A stretch of 64,000 bases of DNA from Saccharopolyspora oryzae (GTDB lineage: Bacteria; Actinomycetota; Actinomycetes; Mycobacteriales; Pseudonocardiaceae): assembly GCF_027853915.1 (NCBI RefSeq), contig NZ_JAQGLA010000012.1, forward strand, positions 62,001 to 126,000. The letters are read 5' to 3'. Below the pieces are notes generated by a model that ran no database searches, was not told the DNA's origin, and worked only from the letters and a program-made list of their open reading frames with translations. The number at the start of each line of letters is the position of its first letter. Positions within the stretch are counted from its first letter, which is position 1. Shown here one piece after another: positions 58,129 through 64,000 of the stretch. The position numbers and the translations under genes were made by a program.

Positions 58129-58187
58129 CGTGCATGAAGTCGGGTATCTGGAGTCCAGGCGGGTGCTGAGGTTCCGCTACCGGCACC
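58129..58187. repeat. Dispersed structured element, partial inverted copy D
   Basis: Read on the reverse strand it gives GTAGCGGAACCTCAGCACCC, then GCCTGGACTCCAG and ACCCGACTTCATGCACGC, matching the first half of copies A-C (best to copy C). The second half and the terminal hairpin are missing. Confidence 0.75.
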
Positions 58188-58261
58188 GTATTGGGTTTGT
58201 GGGCTGGAATTTGAGCCCATGTTGGGGTTGTTCGGTGACTGGGGTCACTTCTAGGTTTGGT

Positions 58262-58284
58262 CGGGATCCCAGGGTGGGATCCCG
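58262..58284. promoter_or_regulatory. Putative GntR operator before the catabolic cluster
   Basis: CGGGATCCCA (58262-58271) and TGGGATCCCG (58275-58284) form a perfect 10-bp inverted repeat with a 3-base gap, 30 bases before the GntR start. The TGGGATCC core recurs before the transporter gene at 62062-62092. Confidence 0.6.
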
Positions 58285-58314
58285 CGGCTTTGCGGCGGGC
58301 TTGGAGGGCGCGTG

Positions 58315-58983
58315 ATGGTGGAGGGGGCGTCGGGCGGTAAGTCGCAGCCCCTGCGGGAGCAGGTGCACGAAACCCTTCGGCAGCGGATCTTCGAGGGTTA
58401 CTACGTTCCTGGGACTCGGTTGGTCGAACGGGCTCTTGCCGAGGAGTTCACCGTTTCCCGACTTCCCGTCCGGGAAGCTCTTCGGATGCTTCGGCAGGAC
58501 GGGTTGGTCGTCGAGAAGGACGGTCGGGGCGTCGTCGTGGCCGGGTTGAGCGAGAAGGAAGTCCGGGACCTCTTCGACCTGCGTGCTGCGCTTGAAGTCC
58601 TGGCTTGCCGGTTGGCCGCGGAGCGGGGGAGCCGGGAGGACTTCGCCGAGCTCGGCGAGCTGCTCGAAGCCGCGTCCAGCCAGTTGGCCGCCGGGCGCTA
58701 CCGGACCGCTCAGAAGATCAACAACGATTTCCACGACAAGGTCACCGAAATCGCCGACAACGATCTCCTGCGGAGCGCGCTCGAACCGCTCATCGGCCGG
58801 TTGCACTGGTTGTTCCGGCACGCCGAGGACCTCGAGGAGCTCATCGACGAGCACCGGCGGCTGCTGGCGGCCATCGCCACCGGCGACCCCGACGTCGCGG
58901 CCCGCCAATCCGCCGAGCACATCGCGAAGTACCGCGCCCAATTCCCCGACCTTCACGCGGAAGTGACTGGAGGGAACCAGTGA
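58315..58983 (+). CDS. GntR-family regulator with FCD domain
   Basis: A 222-residue regulator. The N-terminal winged helix has LREQVHETLRQRIFEGYYVP, ALAEEFTVSRLPVREALRML and the wing EKDGRGVVVAGL; the C-terminal FCD ligand domain has DLFDLRAALEVLACRLAAER, NNDFHDKVTEIADN and the His-rich EHRRLLAAIATGD segment that normally binds metal and a carboxylate ligand. The ATG at 58315 follows GGAGG at seven bases. It overlaps the next gene by 4 bp and probably controls the whole cluster. Confidence 0.92.
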   Translation: MVEGASGGKSQPLREQVHETLRQRIFEGYYVPGTRLVERALAEEFTVSRLPVREALRMLRQDGLVVEKDGRGVVVAGLSEKEVRDLFDLRAALEVLACRLAAERGSREDFAELGELLEAASSQLAAGRYRTAQKINNDFHDKVTEIADNDLLRSALEPLIGRLHWLFRHAEDLEELIDEHRRLLAAIATGDPDVAARQSAEHIAKYRAQFPDLHAEVTGGNQ

Positions 58984-59771
58984 AACTTCTGGTCATCAAC
59001 CCGAACATCTCCACGGACGTCAGCGAACTCATCGAAGCCGAATCGCGCCGGAACCTCCACCCGGGGACCGAGCTGACCGTGGTCACGGCCCGCGCCGGGA
59101 TGCAGTACATCGAGACGCGCTTGGAGTCGCTCATCGCCGCACCGGCGGTCGCGCAGGCCATCAGCGAGCACCGCGGAGCCGATGCGGTCGTCGTGGCCGC
59201 GTTCGGAGATCCCGGGCTGCCTGCGTTGAAAGAACTCGTCGACGTCCCCGTCGTCGGCATCACCGAGGCCGCGCTGGCGGCTGCTTCGCTGCTGGGCAAG
59301 CGGTTCTCGATCATCGCCATCTCCGGGCGGATCACCGCTTGGTACCGGGAATGCGTGGACCTGCACGGATATCTGCCGCGATTGGCCTCGATCCGGAGCC
59401 TGCAGGACCCGCTCGAGGCGATCGGCACCGTGCAGGACGACTTCCGGACGCAGCTGGTCGAACTGGCCAACCGCGCCGTCCGCCACGACGGGGCCGACGT
59501 CATCATCCTCGCCGGTGCGCCGCTGGCCGGGCTGGCTCGCGAGGTCGTCGACGAGATCCCGGTGCCGGTGGTCGACGGCATCGCCGCCGGGGTGAACTTC
59601 GCGCAGTCGCTGGTCGCCATGAACACCGGTGCCCACCGGGCCGGTTCGTTCTCCGCCCCGCCGGCCAAACCGCGGTCCGGGCTGTCCCCGGAGCTCGACG
59701 AGCTGCTCGGGGAGCGACAACGACTGCGCTCGCCGTCCGCCGACCCCGCCGTTGTGGAGGAACAAGCATGA
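58980..59771 (+). CDS. Asp/Glu/hydantoin racemase-family protein lacking catalytic cysteines
   Basis: A 263-residue protein of the hydantoin racemase group, starting VKLLVINPNISTDVSELIEA. The two strands that should carry the catalytic Cys pair read VVVAAFGDPGLPALKEL (ACFGDPG in racemases) and VIILAGAPLAGLAREV (LGCAGMAGL in racemases), so both cysteines are replaced by Ala and Gly. It therefore cannot use the two-base Cys racemase mechanism. GTG start overlaps the GntR stop (GTGA) and its stop overlaps the next ATG. The true role is unknown. Confidence 0.8.
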   Translation: MKLLVINPNISTDVSELIEAESRRNLHPGTELTVVTARAGMQYIETRLESLIAAPAVAQAISEHRGADAVVVAAFGDPGLPALKELVDVPVVGITEAALAAASLLGKRFSIIAISGRITAWYRECVDLHGYLPRLASIRSLQDPLEAIGTVQDDFRTQLVELANRAVRHDGADVIILAGAPLAGLAREVVDEIPVPVVDGIAAGVNFAQSLVAMNTGAHRAGSFSAPPAKPRSGLSPELDELLGERQRLRSPSADPAVVEEQA

Positions 59772-61192
59772 GCGCCCCGCGGAAGTCCACATTGGTCGTT
59801 GCCAACGCGACCATCGCCAATGCGAGCGGACGCAGGTCCGGGCACGTCCTCGTGGCGGACGGCGTCATCGCCGACGTCCTCGACGCCTCGGCGCCGGTAC
59901 CGGACGCCGATCGCGTGATCGATGCCAGCGGCCGCATCGTCATCCCCGGCGGGGTCGACGGGCACTGCCACATCGCCCAGGTCACCGGGGGTTGGCGGAC
60001 CACGGACGACTACGCGACCACGACCCTCGCGGCGCTCGCAGGCGGAACGACGACCGTGATGGACTTCGGGATCCCGGCGGGCCCGGAGGAGTCCCCGCTG
60101 GCGGCTGCCGAGGCGAAGATCGCGATGATCGCCGAGGCCCGCTGCGACGTCGGTCTGCACGCTTCGGTGATCGACTGGGACGACAGCGTTCCCGCGCAGC
60201 TCCGGAGCCTGGCCGAACGGGGAATCCGGTCGGTGAAGCTCTACACCACCAACCGCGGGACCACGATGGCCACGCGGGACACGATCCTCAAGGTCTTCGA
60301 GGAGATGACCCGGATCGACGGCCTGAGCTACGTCCACGCCGAGCACGACGAGATCATCGTCGCGAGCACGGACCGCCAGGCCGCGACCGGGCGCATCGAC
60401 ATCCGCCAGCTGGGCGTGACGCGGCCGGAACTGGCGGAGGAGGCCAGCGTCCGGGAAGTGATCGCGCTGGCGGAGTACATCGGGGCGCCGGTCTACTTCG
60501 TCCACCAGTCGACCCCCGGTGCGGTGGACCTCGTCACCGAGGCCCGAGGACGCGGATTGCCGGTGTACTCCGAGACCTGCCCGCACTACATCGCGCTGAA
60601 CTCGGAGGTCTACGACGGGCCGCTGCCCGAGTTCTACGCCTGCTGCCCGCCGATGCGCGATCGCAAGACGATGGAAGCCCTGCGGTCCCGCCTGCTCACT
60701 GGCGACGTCGACGCGATGTCGTCCGACCATTCGGCCTACGACCTCGGCCAGAAGCGTGCGCGCGCCGACGACATCCGCTTCATGCCGCACGGGCTGCCCG
60801 GCGTGGAAACGCGCCTCCCCGTGAGCTTCACGCACATGGTGGCCGAGGACCTCACCGGCCTCGAGAACTTCGTGTCGGTGTTCGCCGCGGAACCGGCCAG
60901 GCTCAACGGGCTCGACGGCAAGGGAGCCGTGGAAGCCGGTCGCGACGCCGATCTCGTGGTCATCGACCCGGGCCACCAGGCGGCCGTCGACGGATCCGCC
61001 CTGCACATGGGAACCGACTTCTCCCCGTTCGAAGGGATGGCGCTGCGCGGCTGGCCGCAGACCGTCATCGCGGCGGGACGCGTGGTCGTCGACTCCGACG
61101 GCGTTCACGACCCCGGGCCGGTGGGGAGATTCCTCCAGCAACGACCGTTCAGCACGATCCCGGGCCGCGACCCGGTGGAGGTGGCCGGATGA
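59768..61192 (+). CDS. Cyclic amidohydrolase (dihydropyrimidinase/hydantoinase/allantoinase family)
   Basis: A 474-residue TIM-barrel metallohydrolase that opens a cyclic amide ring. Zinc ligands are seen in IPGGVDGHCHIAQ (HCH in place of HTH), the bridging carbamylated Lys in RSVKLYTTNRG, His in LSYVHAEHDE and PVYFVHQSTPG, and Asp in VDAMSSDHSAY. TCPHYIALN and GAVEAGRDADLVVIDP are family marks. Length is typical. It overlaps its neighbours by 4 bp on both sides, so four genes from GntR on are translationally coupled. Exact substrate unknown. Confidence 0.9.
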   Translation: MSAPRKSTLVVANATIANASGRRSGHVLVADGVIADVLDASAPVPDADRVIDASGRIVIPGGVDGHCHIAQVTGGWRTTDDYATTTLAALAGGTTTVMDFGIPAGPEESPLAAAEAKIAMIAEARCDVGLHASVIDWDDSVPAQLRSLAERGIRSVKLYTTNRGTTMATRDTILKVFEEMTRIDGLSYVHAEHDEIIVASTDRQAATGRIDIRQLGVTRPELAEEASVREVIALAEYIGAPVYFVHQSTPGAVDLVTEARGRGLPVYSETCPHYIALNSEVYDGPLPEFYACCPPMRDRKTMEALRSRLLTGDVDAMSSDHSAYDLGQKRARADDIRFMPHGLPGVETRLPVSFTHMVAEDLTGLENFVSVFAAEPARLNGLDGKGAVEAGRDADLVVIDPGHQAAVDGSALHMGTDFSPFEGMALRGWPQTVIAAGRVVVDSDGVHDPGPVGRFLQQRPFSTIPGRDPVEVAG

Positions 61193-61911
61193 CCGCGCAA
61201 CGCCCGTTCAGGCTCGGGATGATCGTTCCCTCCTCGAACACCTGCCTCGAACCGCAGACCTACCGGATCCTCGGCGACCGCACCGACGTCACCGTCCACT
61301 CCGCGCGGACCGAGGTCACGCGCATCGGCCTCGACCAGGACTCCGACCGGCAGTTCGACGTGTCGGCCATGCGCGAGGCAGGGGAGCTGCTGGCCACCGC
61401 GAAGGTCGACGCGATCGCGTGGAACGGCACCAGCGGGTCCTGGCTCGGGATCGAGCACGACCGGGAGATCACCGCGGCGATCACCGACGCGACGGGGATC
61501 CGGGCGACCACCAGCAGCCTCGCGCTGCTCGAACTCCTGCGCCGGCACGAACTCGGCAGGATCGCTCTGCTCACGCCGTACACCGACGACGTCAACGATT
61601 CGGTCGCCGCCGTCTACGACGCTCACGGGATCGAGGTGACCTCGAGCGTCGGCTGGTCGCTGTCGGACAACGAGGCCTTCGCCGGTGTCGCTCCCGACGA
61701 GCTCCTCGAACCGTCCCGGAAGTTGTTGCGGGAGAAGCCCGATGCCCTCGTGTACCTGTGCACCAACCTCTACGGTGCGCCGGTCGTCGCACCGCTGGAA
61801 GCCGAATTCGGCATTCCGGTCCTCGACTCCGTGGCGGTGACCCTCTGGCACAGCCTGGTGCTCGCGGGTGCTCCGCTGCTCGACCCGCGCTGGGGATCGC
61901 TGCTGAGCTGA
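61189..61911 (+). CDS. Arylmalonate decarboxylase/maleate isomerase-family enzyme
   Basis: A 240-residue Asp/Glu racemase-superfamily protein: FRLGMIVPSSNTCLEPQTYR, IAWNGTSGSWLGIEHDREIT, RIALLTPYTDDVNDSVAAVY and ALVYLCTNLYGAPVVAPLEA. The first catalytic position is Gly80 (NGTSGS) and the second is Cys191 (LCTN). Arylmalonate decarboxylase has the same Gly/Cys arrangement, whereas maleate isomerase has Cys at both, so a one-Cys decarboxylase or isomerase is likely. ATG overlaps the amidohydrolase stop by 4 bp. Last gene before a strong terminator. Confidence 0.83.
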   Translation: MTAQRPFRLGMIVPSSNTCLEPQTYRILGDRTDVTVHSARTEVTRIGLDQDSDRQFDVSAMREAGELLATAKVDAIAWNGTSGSWLGIEHDREITAAITDATGIRATTSSLALLELLRRHELGRIALLTPYTDDVNDSVAAVYDAHGIEVTSSVGWSLSDNEAFAGVAPDELLEPSRKLLREKPDALVYLCTNLYGAPVVAPLEAEFGIPVLDSVAVTLWHSLVLAGAPLLDPRWGSLLS

Positions 61912-61919
61912 ACGTGAGC

Positions 61920-61960
61920 GGACCCCGGTTCGCGGGCGCGCGTCCCGCGAACCGGGGTCC
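61920..61960 (+). terminator. Terminator after the coupled catabolic genes
   Basis: A perfect 17-bp stem (61920-61936 with 61944-61960, arm GGACCCCGGTTCGCGGG), eight bases after the stop at 61911. Confidence 0.85.
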
Positions 61961-62061
61961 TGTCATGTCCTGGACCGGTCCTGATCTCGGGCGATGCCGG
62001 AACCGGGATGGAATTTCAGCCCAGCGAGCCCTTGAGCCGTGATTTGCCCCATCCAAGAATG

Positions 62062-62092
62062 GTTCTGGGATCCAGATCCGGGATCCCAGAAC
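62062..62092. promoter_or_regulatory. Second GntR-like operator, before the MHS transporter
   Basis: GTTCTGGGATCC (62062-62073) and GGATCCCAGAAC (62081-62092) form a perfect 12-bp inverted repeat in the 372-bp gap between the catabolic operon and the transporter gene. It shares TGGGATCC with the site before the GntR gene. Confidence 0.6.
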
Positions 62093-62283
62093 GACGATCG
62101 GCGCGGACGACCCGGCGCCACGTTCGATTCCGCGGAGTGCGCAGCGGACCGGAACGCACGAATCGTGCGGGATTCACCGCGCTTTCCCACTTCCGCCGAG
62201 AAATGCACGCGGGGCGAGAAGTCATCACCATCCGAATCGCATCATCGCGAATCGCCCGGATGGCGCTCAACGAGGAGAAACCG

Positions 62284-63663
62284 ATGACCGATATCAAACA
62301 GGGCGATCCGGGCGGCGGCGTTGTCGCTGCGGCGAACAGCGCATCGAAGAGCACTGCGAACGGGACCGATCAGCGGTCCGTCAAACGGGTCGTCCTGGCG
62401 AGCTTCGTCGGCACCACGCTCGAGTACTACGACTTCTTCGTCTACGGCACGGCCGCGTCGATCGTGTTCCCGGTCCTGTTCTTCCCGGCGGGGGACGCCA
62501 CCGCCGGTTTGCTCCTGGCGCTCGCCACCTACGCCGTCGGCTACGTCGTCCGGCCGTTGGGCGCGGCGCTGTTCGGGCACTTCGGCGACCGGATCGGGCG
62601 CAAGAACGTGCTCATCGCGACCCTGCTGATCATGGGCCTGGCCAGCGCCCTGGTCGGTGTCCTGCCGGTCTACGGAAGCGTCGGGCTGCTCGCCCCGATC
62701 ATGCTCGTGATCCTGCGCTTCGTCCAAGGCCTCGGAATCGGCGGCGAGTGGGGCGGAGCCGCGCTGATGGTGACCGAATCCGACGGCAAGGGGCGGCGCG
62801 GACTGCTCGGCAGCCTCGTCCAGGTCGCCGCCCCCGTCGGACTCCTGCTGGCCACCGGGATCTTCTCGCTCACGAGCGCCCTGACCACCGACGAGCAATT
62901 CATGGCGTGGGGATGGCGGATTCCGTTCCTGATCAGCTTCGCGCTCGTGGCGATCGGTTTCTACATCCGCATGAAGGTGGGCGAATCCCCCGTTTTCGCC
63001 GCGGCCGAGGAAAAGGAGAAGGAACAGCGGGAGGCCGAGGTGAGGGCCCCGCTGATCCACGTCTTCAAGCACTACAAGAAGGAACTCGCGCTCGCCGTCG
63101 GTGCCCGCATCGGCAGCGACATCGCCTTCTACATCTTCGCCATGTTCATCCTCGTCTACGGTCCCGAGCACCTGGGCATGGATCCGTCGCTGGCGCTGGC
63201 GGCGTCCACCCTGTCGGCGGTGGCCCAGTCGATCGCGATCCCGTGCTTCGGGCACCTGTGCGACAAGCTCGGACGCCGCCCCGTGATGATCGGCGGAGCG
63301 CTCGCCGGGATCGCGTACAGCTTCCTGTTCTTCGCGATGATCGACTCGGGCAGCACGTTCCTCGTCCTCATCGCGCCCGGCATCGGTCTGGCGGTCGTCG
63401 CCGCGATGTACGCGCCCATCGCCTCGTTCATCCCGGAGCTCTTCGCGACCAACGTGCGCTTCACCGGGGCCGCTGTCGGTTTCCAGATGGCCGGCGTGTT
63501 CGGCGGTGGCTTCGCGCCGCTGATCGCGATGGAGCTCATCGTGCTGACCCAGACCGGTTTCTCCGTGGCGGGATACCTCTCGGCGACGCTGGTGCTCATG
63601 GTGGTGTGCGTGGCCCTGGCGAAGGAGACCTCGAAGATCTCGATGACGAATGCCGGCAAGTAA
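62284..63663 (+). CDS. MFS transporter, metabolite:H+ symporter (MHS) family
   Basis: A 459-residue 12-helix symporter. Marks are VVLASFVGTTLEYYDFFVYG, the motif A GHFGDRIGRKNVLIATLLIM and FVQGLGIGGEWGGAALMVTE, all diagnostic for ProP/ShiA-type metabolite symporters that carry carboxylates or betaines. The ATG at 62284 has GAGGAG six bases upstream. The shared operator suggests that it imports the substrate of the catabolic genes upstream. Confidence 0.92.
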   Translation: MTDIKQGDPGGGVVAAANSASKSTANGTDQRSVKRVVLASFVGTTLEYYDFFVYGTAASIVFPVLFFPAGDATAGLLLALATYAVGYVVRPLGAALFGHFGDRIGRKNVLIATLLIMGLASALVGVLPVYGSVGLLAPIMLVILRFVQGLGIGGEWGGAALMVTESDGKGRRGLLGSLVQVAAPVGLLLATGIFSLTSALTTDEQFMAWGWRIPFLISFALVAIGFYIRMKVGESPVFAAAEEKEKEQREAEVRAPLIHVFKHYKKELALAVGARIGSDIAFYIFAMFILVYGPEHLGMDPSLALAASTLSAVAQSIAIPCFGHLCDKLGRRPVMIGGALAGIAYSFLFFAMIDSGSTFLVLIAPGIGLAVVAAMYAPIASFIPELFATNVRFTGAAVGFQMAGVFGGGFAPLIAMELIVLTQTGFSVAGYLSATLVLMVVCVALAKETSKISMTNAGK

Positions 63664-63691
63664 GTCTCAGAGCAGGACAGCGGGAGAACCG

Positions 63692-64000
63692 GTGGAGAAC
63701 ACGGACACGACGATGGACATCGCTGCGGCGTCGGCGACGGAGATCGCGGCAGCGATTCGCGGTGGTGAGGTCTCCGCCGCCGAGGTGGTGGACGTCTGCT
63801 CGGCGCGGGTGCGCGATCGCGGGCCGGTGCTCAACGCGGTCGTGGCCACGAATCCGCAGGTCGAGCAGGACGCTGCTCGTGCCGACGAGGAGGCGGCGAG
63901 CGGTAACTTCCGCGGCCCGCTGCACGGGGTGCCGTTCACCGTCAAGGACACCCTCGCGCTCGCCGGACTGCCCGCGACCGCCGGAAGTCCGCTGCTGGCC
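63692..64000 (+). CDS. Amidase signature-family enzyme (partial, runs off right edge)
   Basis: About 103 N-terminal residues from a GTG at 63692, with GGGAG six bases upstream. It contains ATEIAAAIRGGEVSAAEVVD, VLNAVVATNPQVEQDAARAD and GPLHGVPFTVKDTLALAGLP, in which the Lys of VKD is the catalytic Lys of the Ser-cisSer-Lys triad; the serines lie beyond the window. It is 28 bp after the transporter, so it probably hydrolyses an amide or carbamoyl product of the pathway. Confidence 0.9.
   Translation, partial: MENTDTTMDIAAASATEIAAAIRGGEVSAAEVVDVCSARVRDRGPVLNAVVATNPQVEQDAARADEEAASGNFRGPLHGVPFTVKDTLALAGLPATAGSPLLA

Larger units (their letters stand above)
57969..58314. other. Intergenic region with partial repeat element and operator
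   Basis: This 346-bp stretch holds two similar 20-base segments ending TATCGGGCTTCTCGC (near 58031 and 58098), a partial inverted copy of the dispersed element (about 58129-58187) and a GGGATCCC-type operator at 58262-58284. No gene is supported on either strand. Confidence 0.6.

Overview
The window is high-GC actinobacterial chromosome. The signs are uniformly GC-rich codon use, many GTG and TTG starts, frequent 4-bp GTGA/ATGA gene overlaps, mycothiol-type enzymes, a SepX/GlpR divisome locus and an MprAB-PepD style envelope-stress system. Gene content and the families of intergenic palindromes fit Pseudonocardiales, most likely a Saccharopolyspora-like genome; this is inference, because no rRNA or marker phylogeny is present. 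There are about 68 protein genes or gene remnants and two tRNAs (Arg-CCT, Ala-CGC). No integrase, transposase, CRISPR array or phage structural gene is visible.

Layout, left half. 1-3.2 kb: ArsR-type regulator (cut by the edge), PEP mutase/isocitrate lyase-family enzyme, alpha/beta hydrolase, AhpD-like protein. 3.3-13.6 kb: one leftward cluster holding an NCS1 permease, a HyuA-type hydantoinase, three different DUF917 (S-methyl-thiohydantoin desulfurase-like) paralogs, a GH1 beta-glucosidase, an MFS symporter and a PucR regulator. 13.8-18.7 kb: TetR-controlled drug exporter/FMN reductase pair and assorted genes. 18.7-23.7 kb: nucleoside salvage (GntR, deoC, ribokinase, nucleoside hydrolase, MFS). 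23.7-36.4 kb: accessory region with an McrA-like HNH nuclease, a LuxR remnant, small regulators, a Pycsar-effector-like membrane protein, a paired thiosulfate-type transporter with a Cys-rich partner, tRNA-Arg, and a STAND NTPase with an RHIM-like N-terminus.

Right half. 36.4-38.7 kb: diguanylate cyclase and BluB. 38.8-41.9 kb: a zinc-starvation island with cysteine-free ribosomal proteins S18, S14, L33 and L28 on one strand, CobW-like protein, L31 and L32 on the other, and Zur-like boxes between. 41.9-48.1 kb: MprAB two-component system, DeoR regulator with galT, a VOC protein, and a PepD/HtrA protease sharing an MprA-box-like repeat with mprA. 48.6-50.9 kb: MogA, then a DddA-like deaminase toxin/Imm1 immunity cassette bracketed by 53-bp direct repeats. 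51-57.8 kb: MscL, SAF-domain protein, FmdB, 5-FTHF cyclo-ligase, galU, MoeA/Glp, RimJ-like acetyltransferase, SepX/GlpR. 57.9-64 kb: tRNA-Ala and a GntR-controlled rightward catabolic cluster (Cys-less racemase homolog, cyclic amidohydrolase, AMDase-like enzyme, MHS transporter, amidase cut by the edge).

The strongest candidates for something undescribed are: (i) a dispersed ~165-bp element (three full copies, one partial) whose hairpin stems covary between copies; (ii) the toxin-immunity cassette inserted with duplication of the mogA terminator and carrying one in-frame stop; (iii) palindromes of one family found both after genes and inside the cobW-like coding sequence; and (iv) a 10-copy heptanucleotide repeat that supplies the ribosome-binding site of a glycosyltransferase-like gene.
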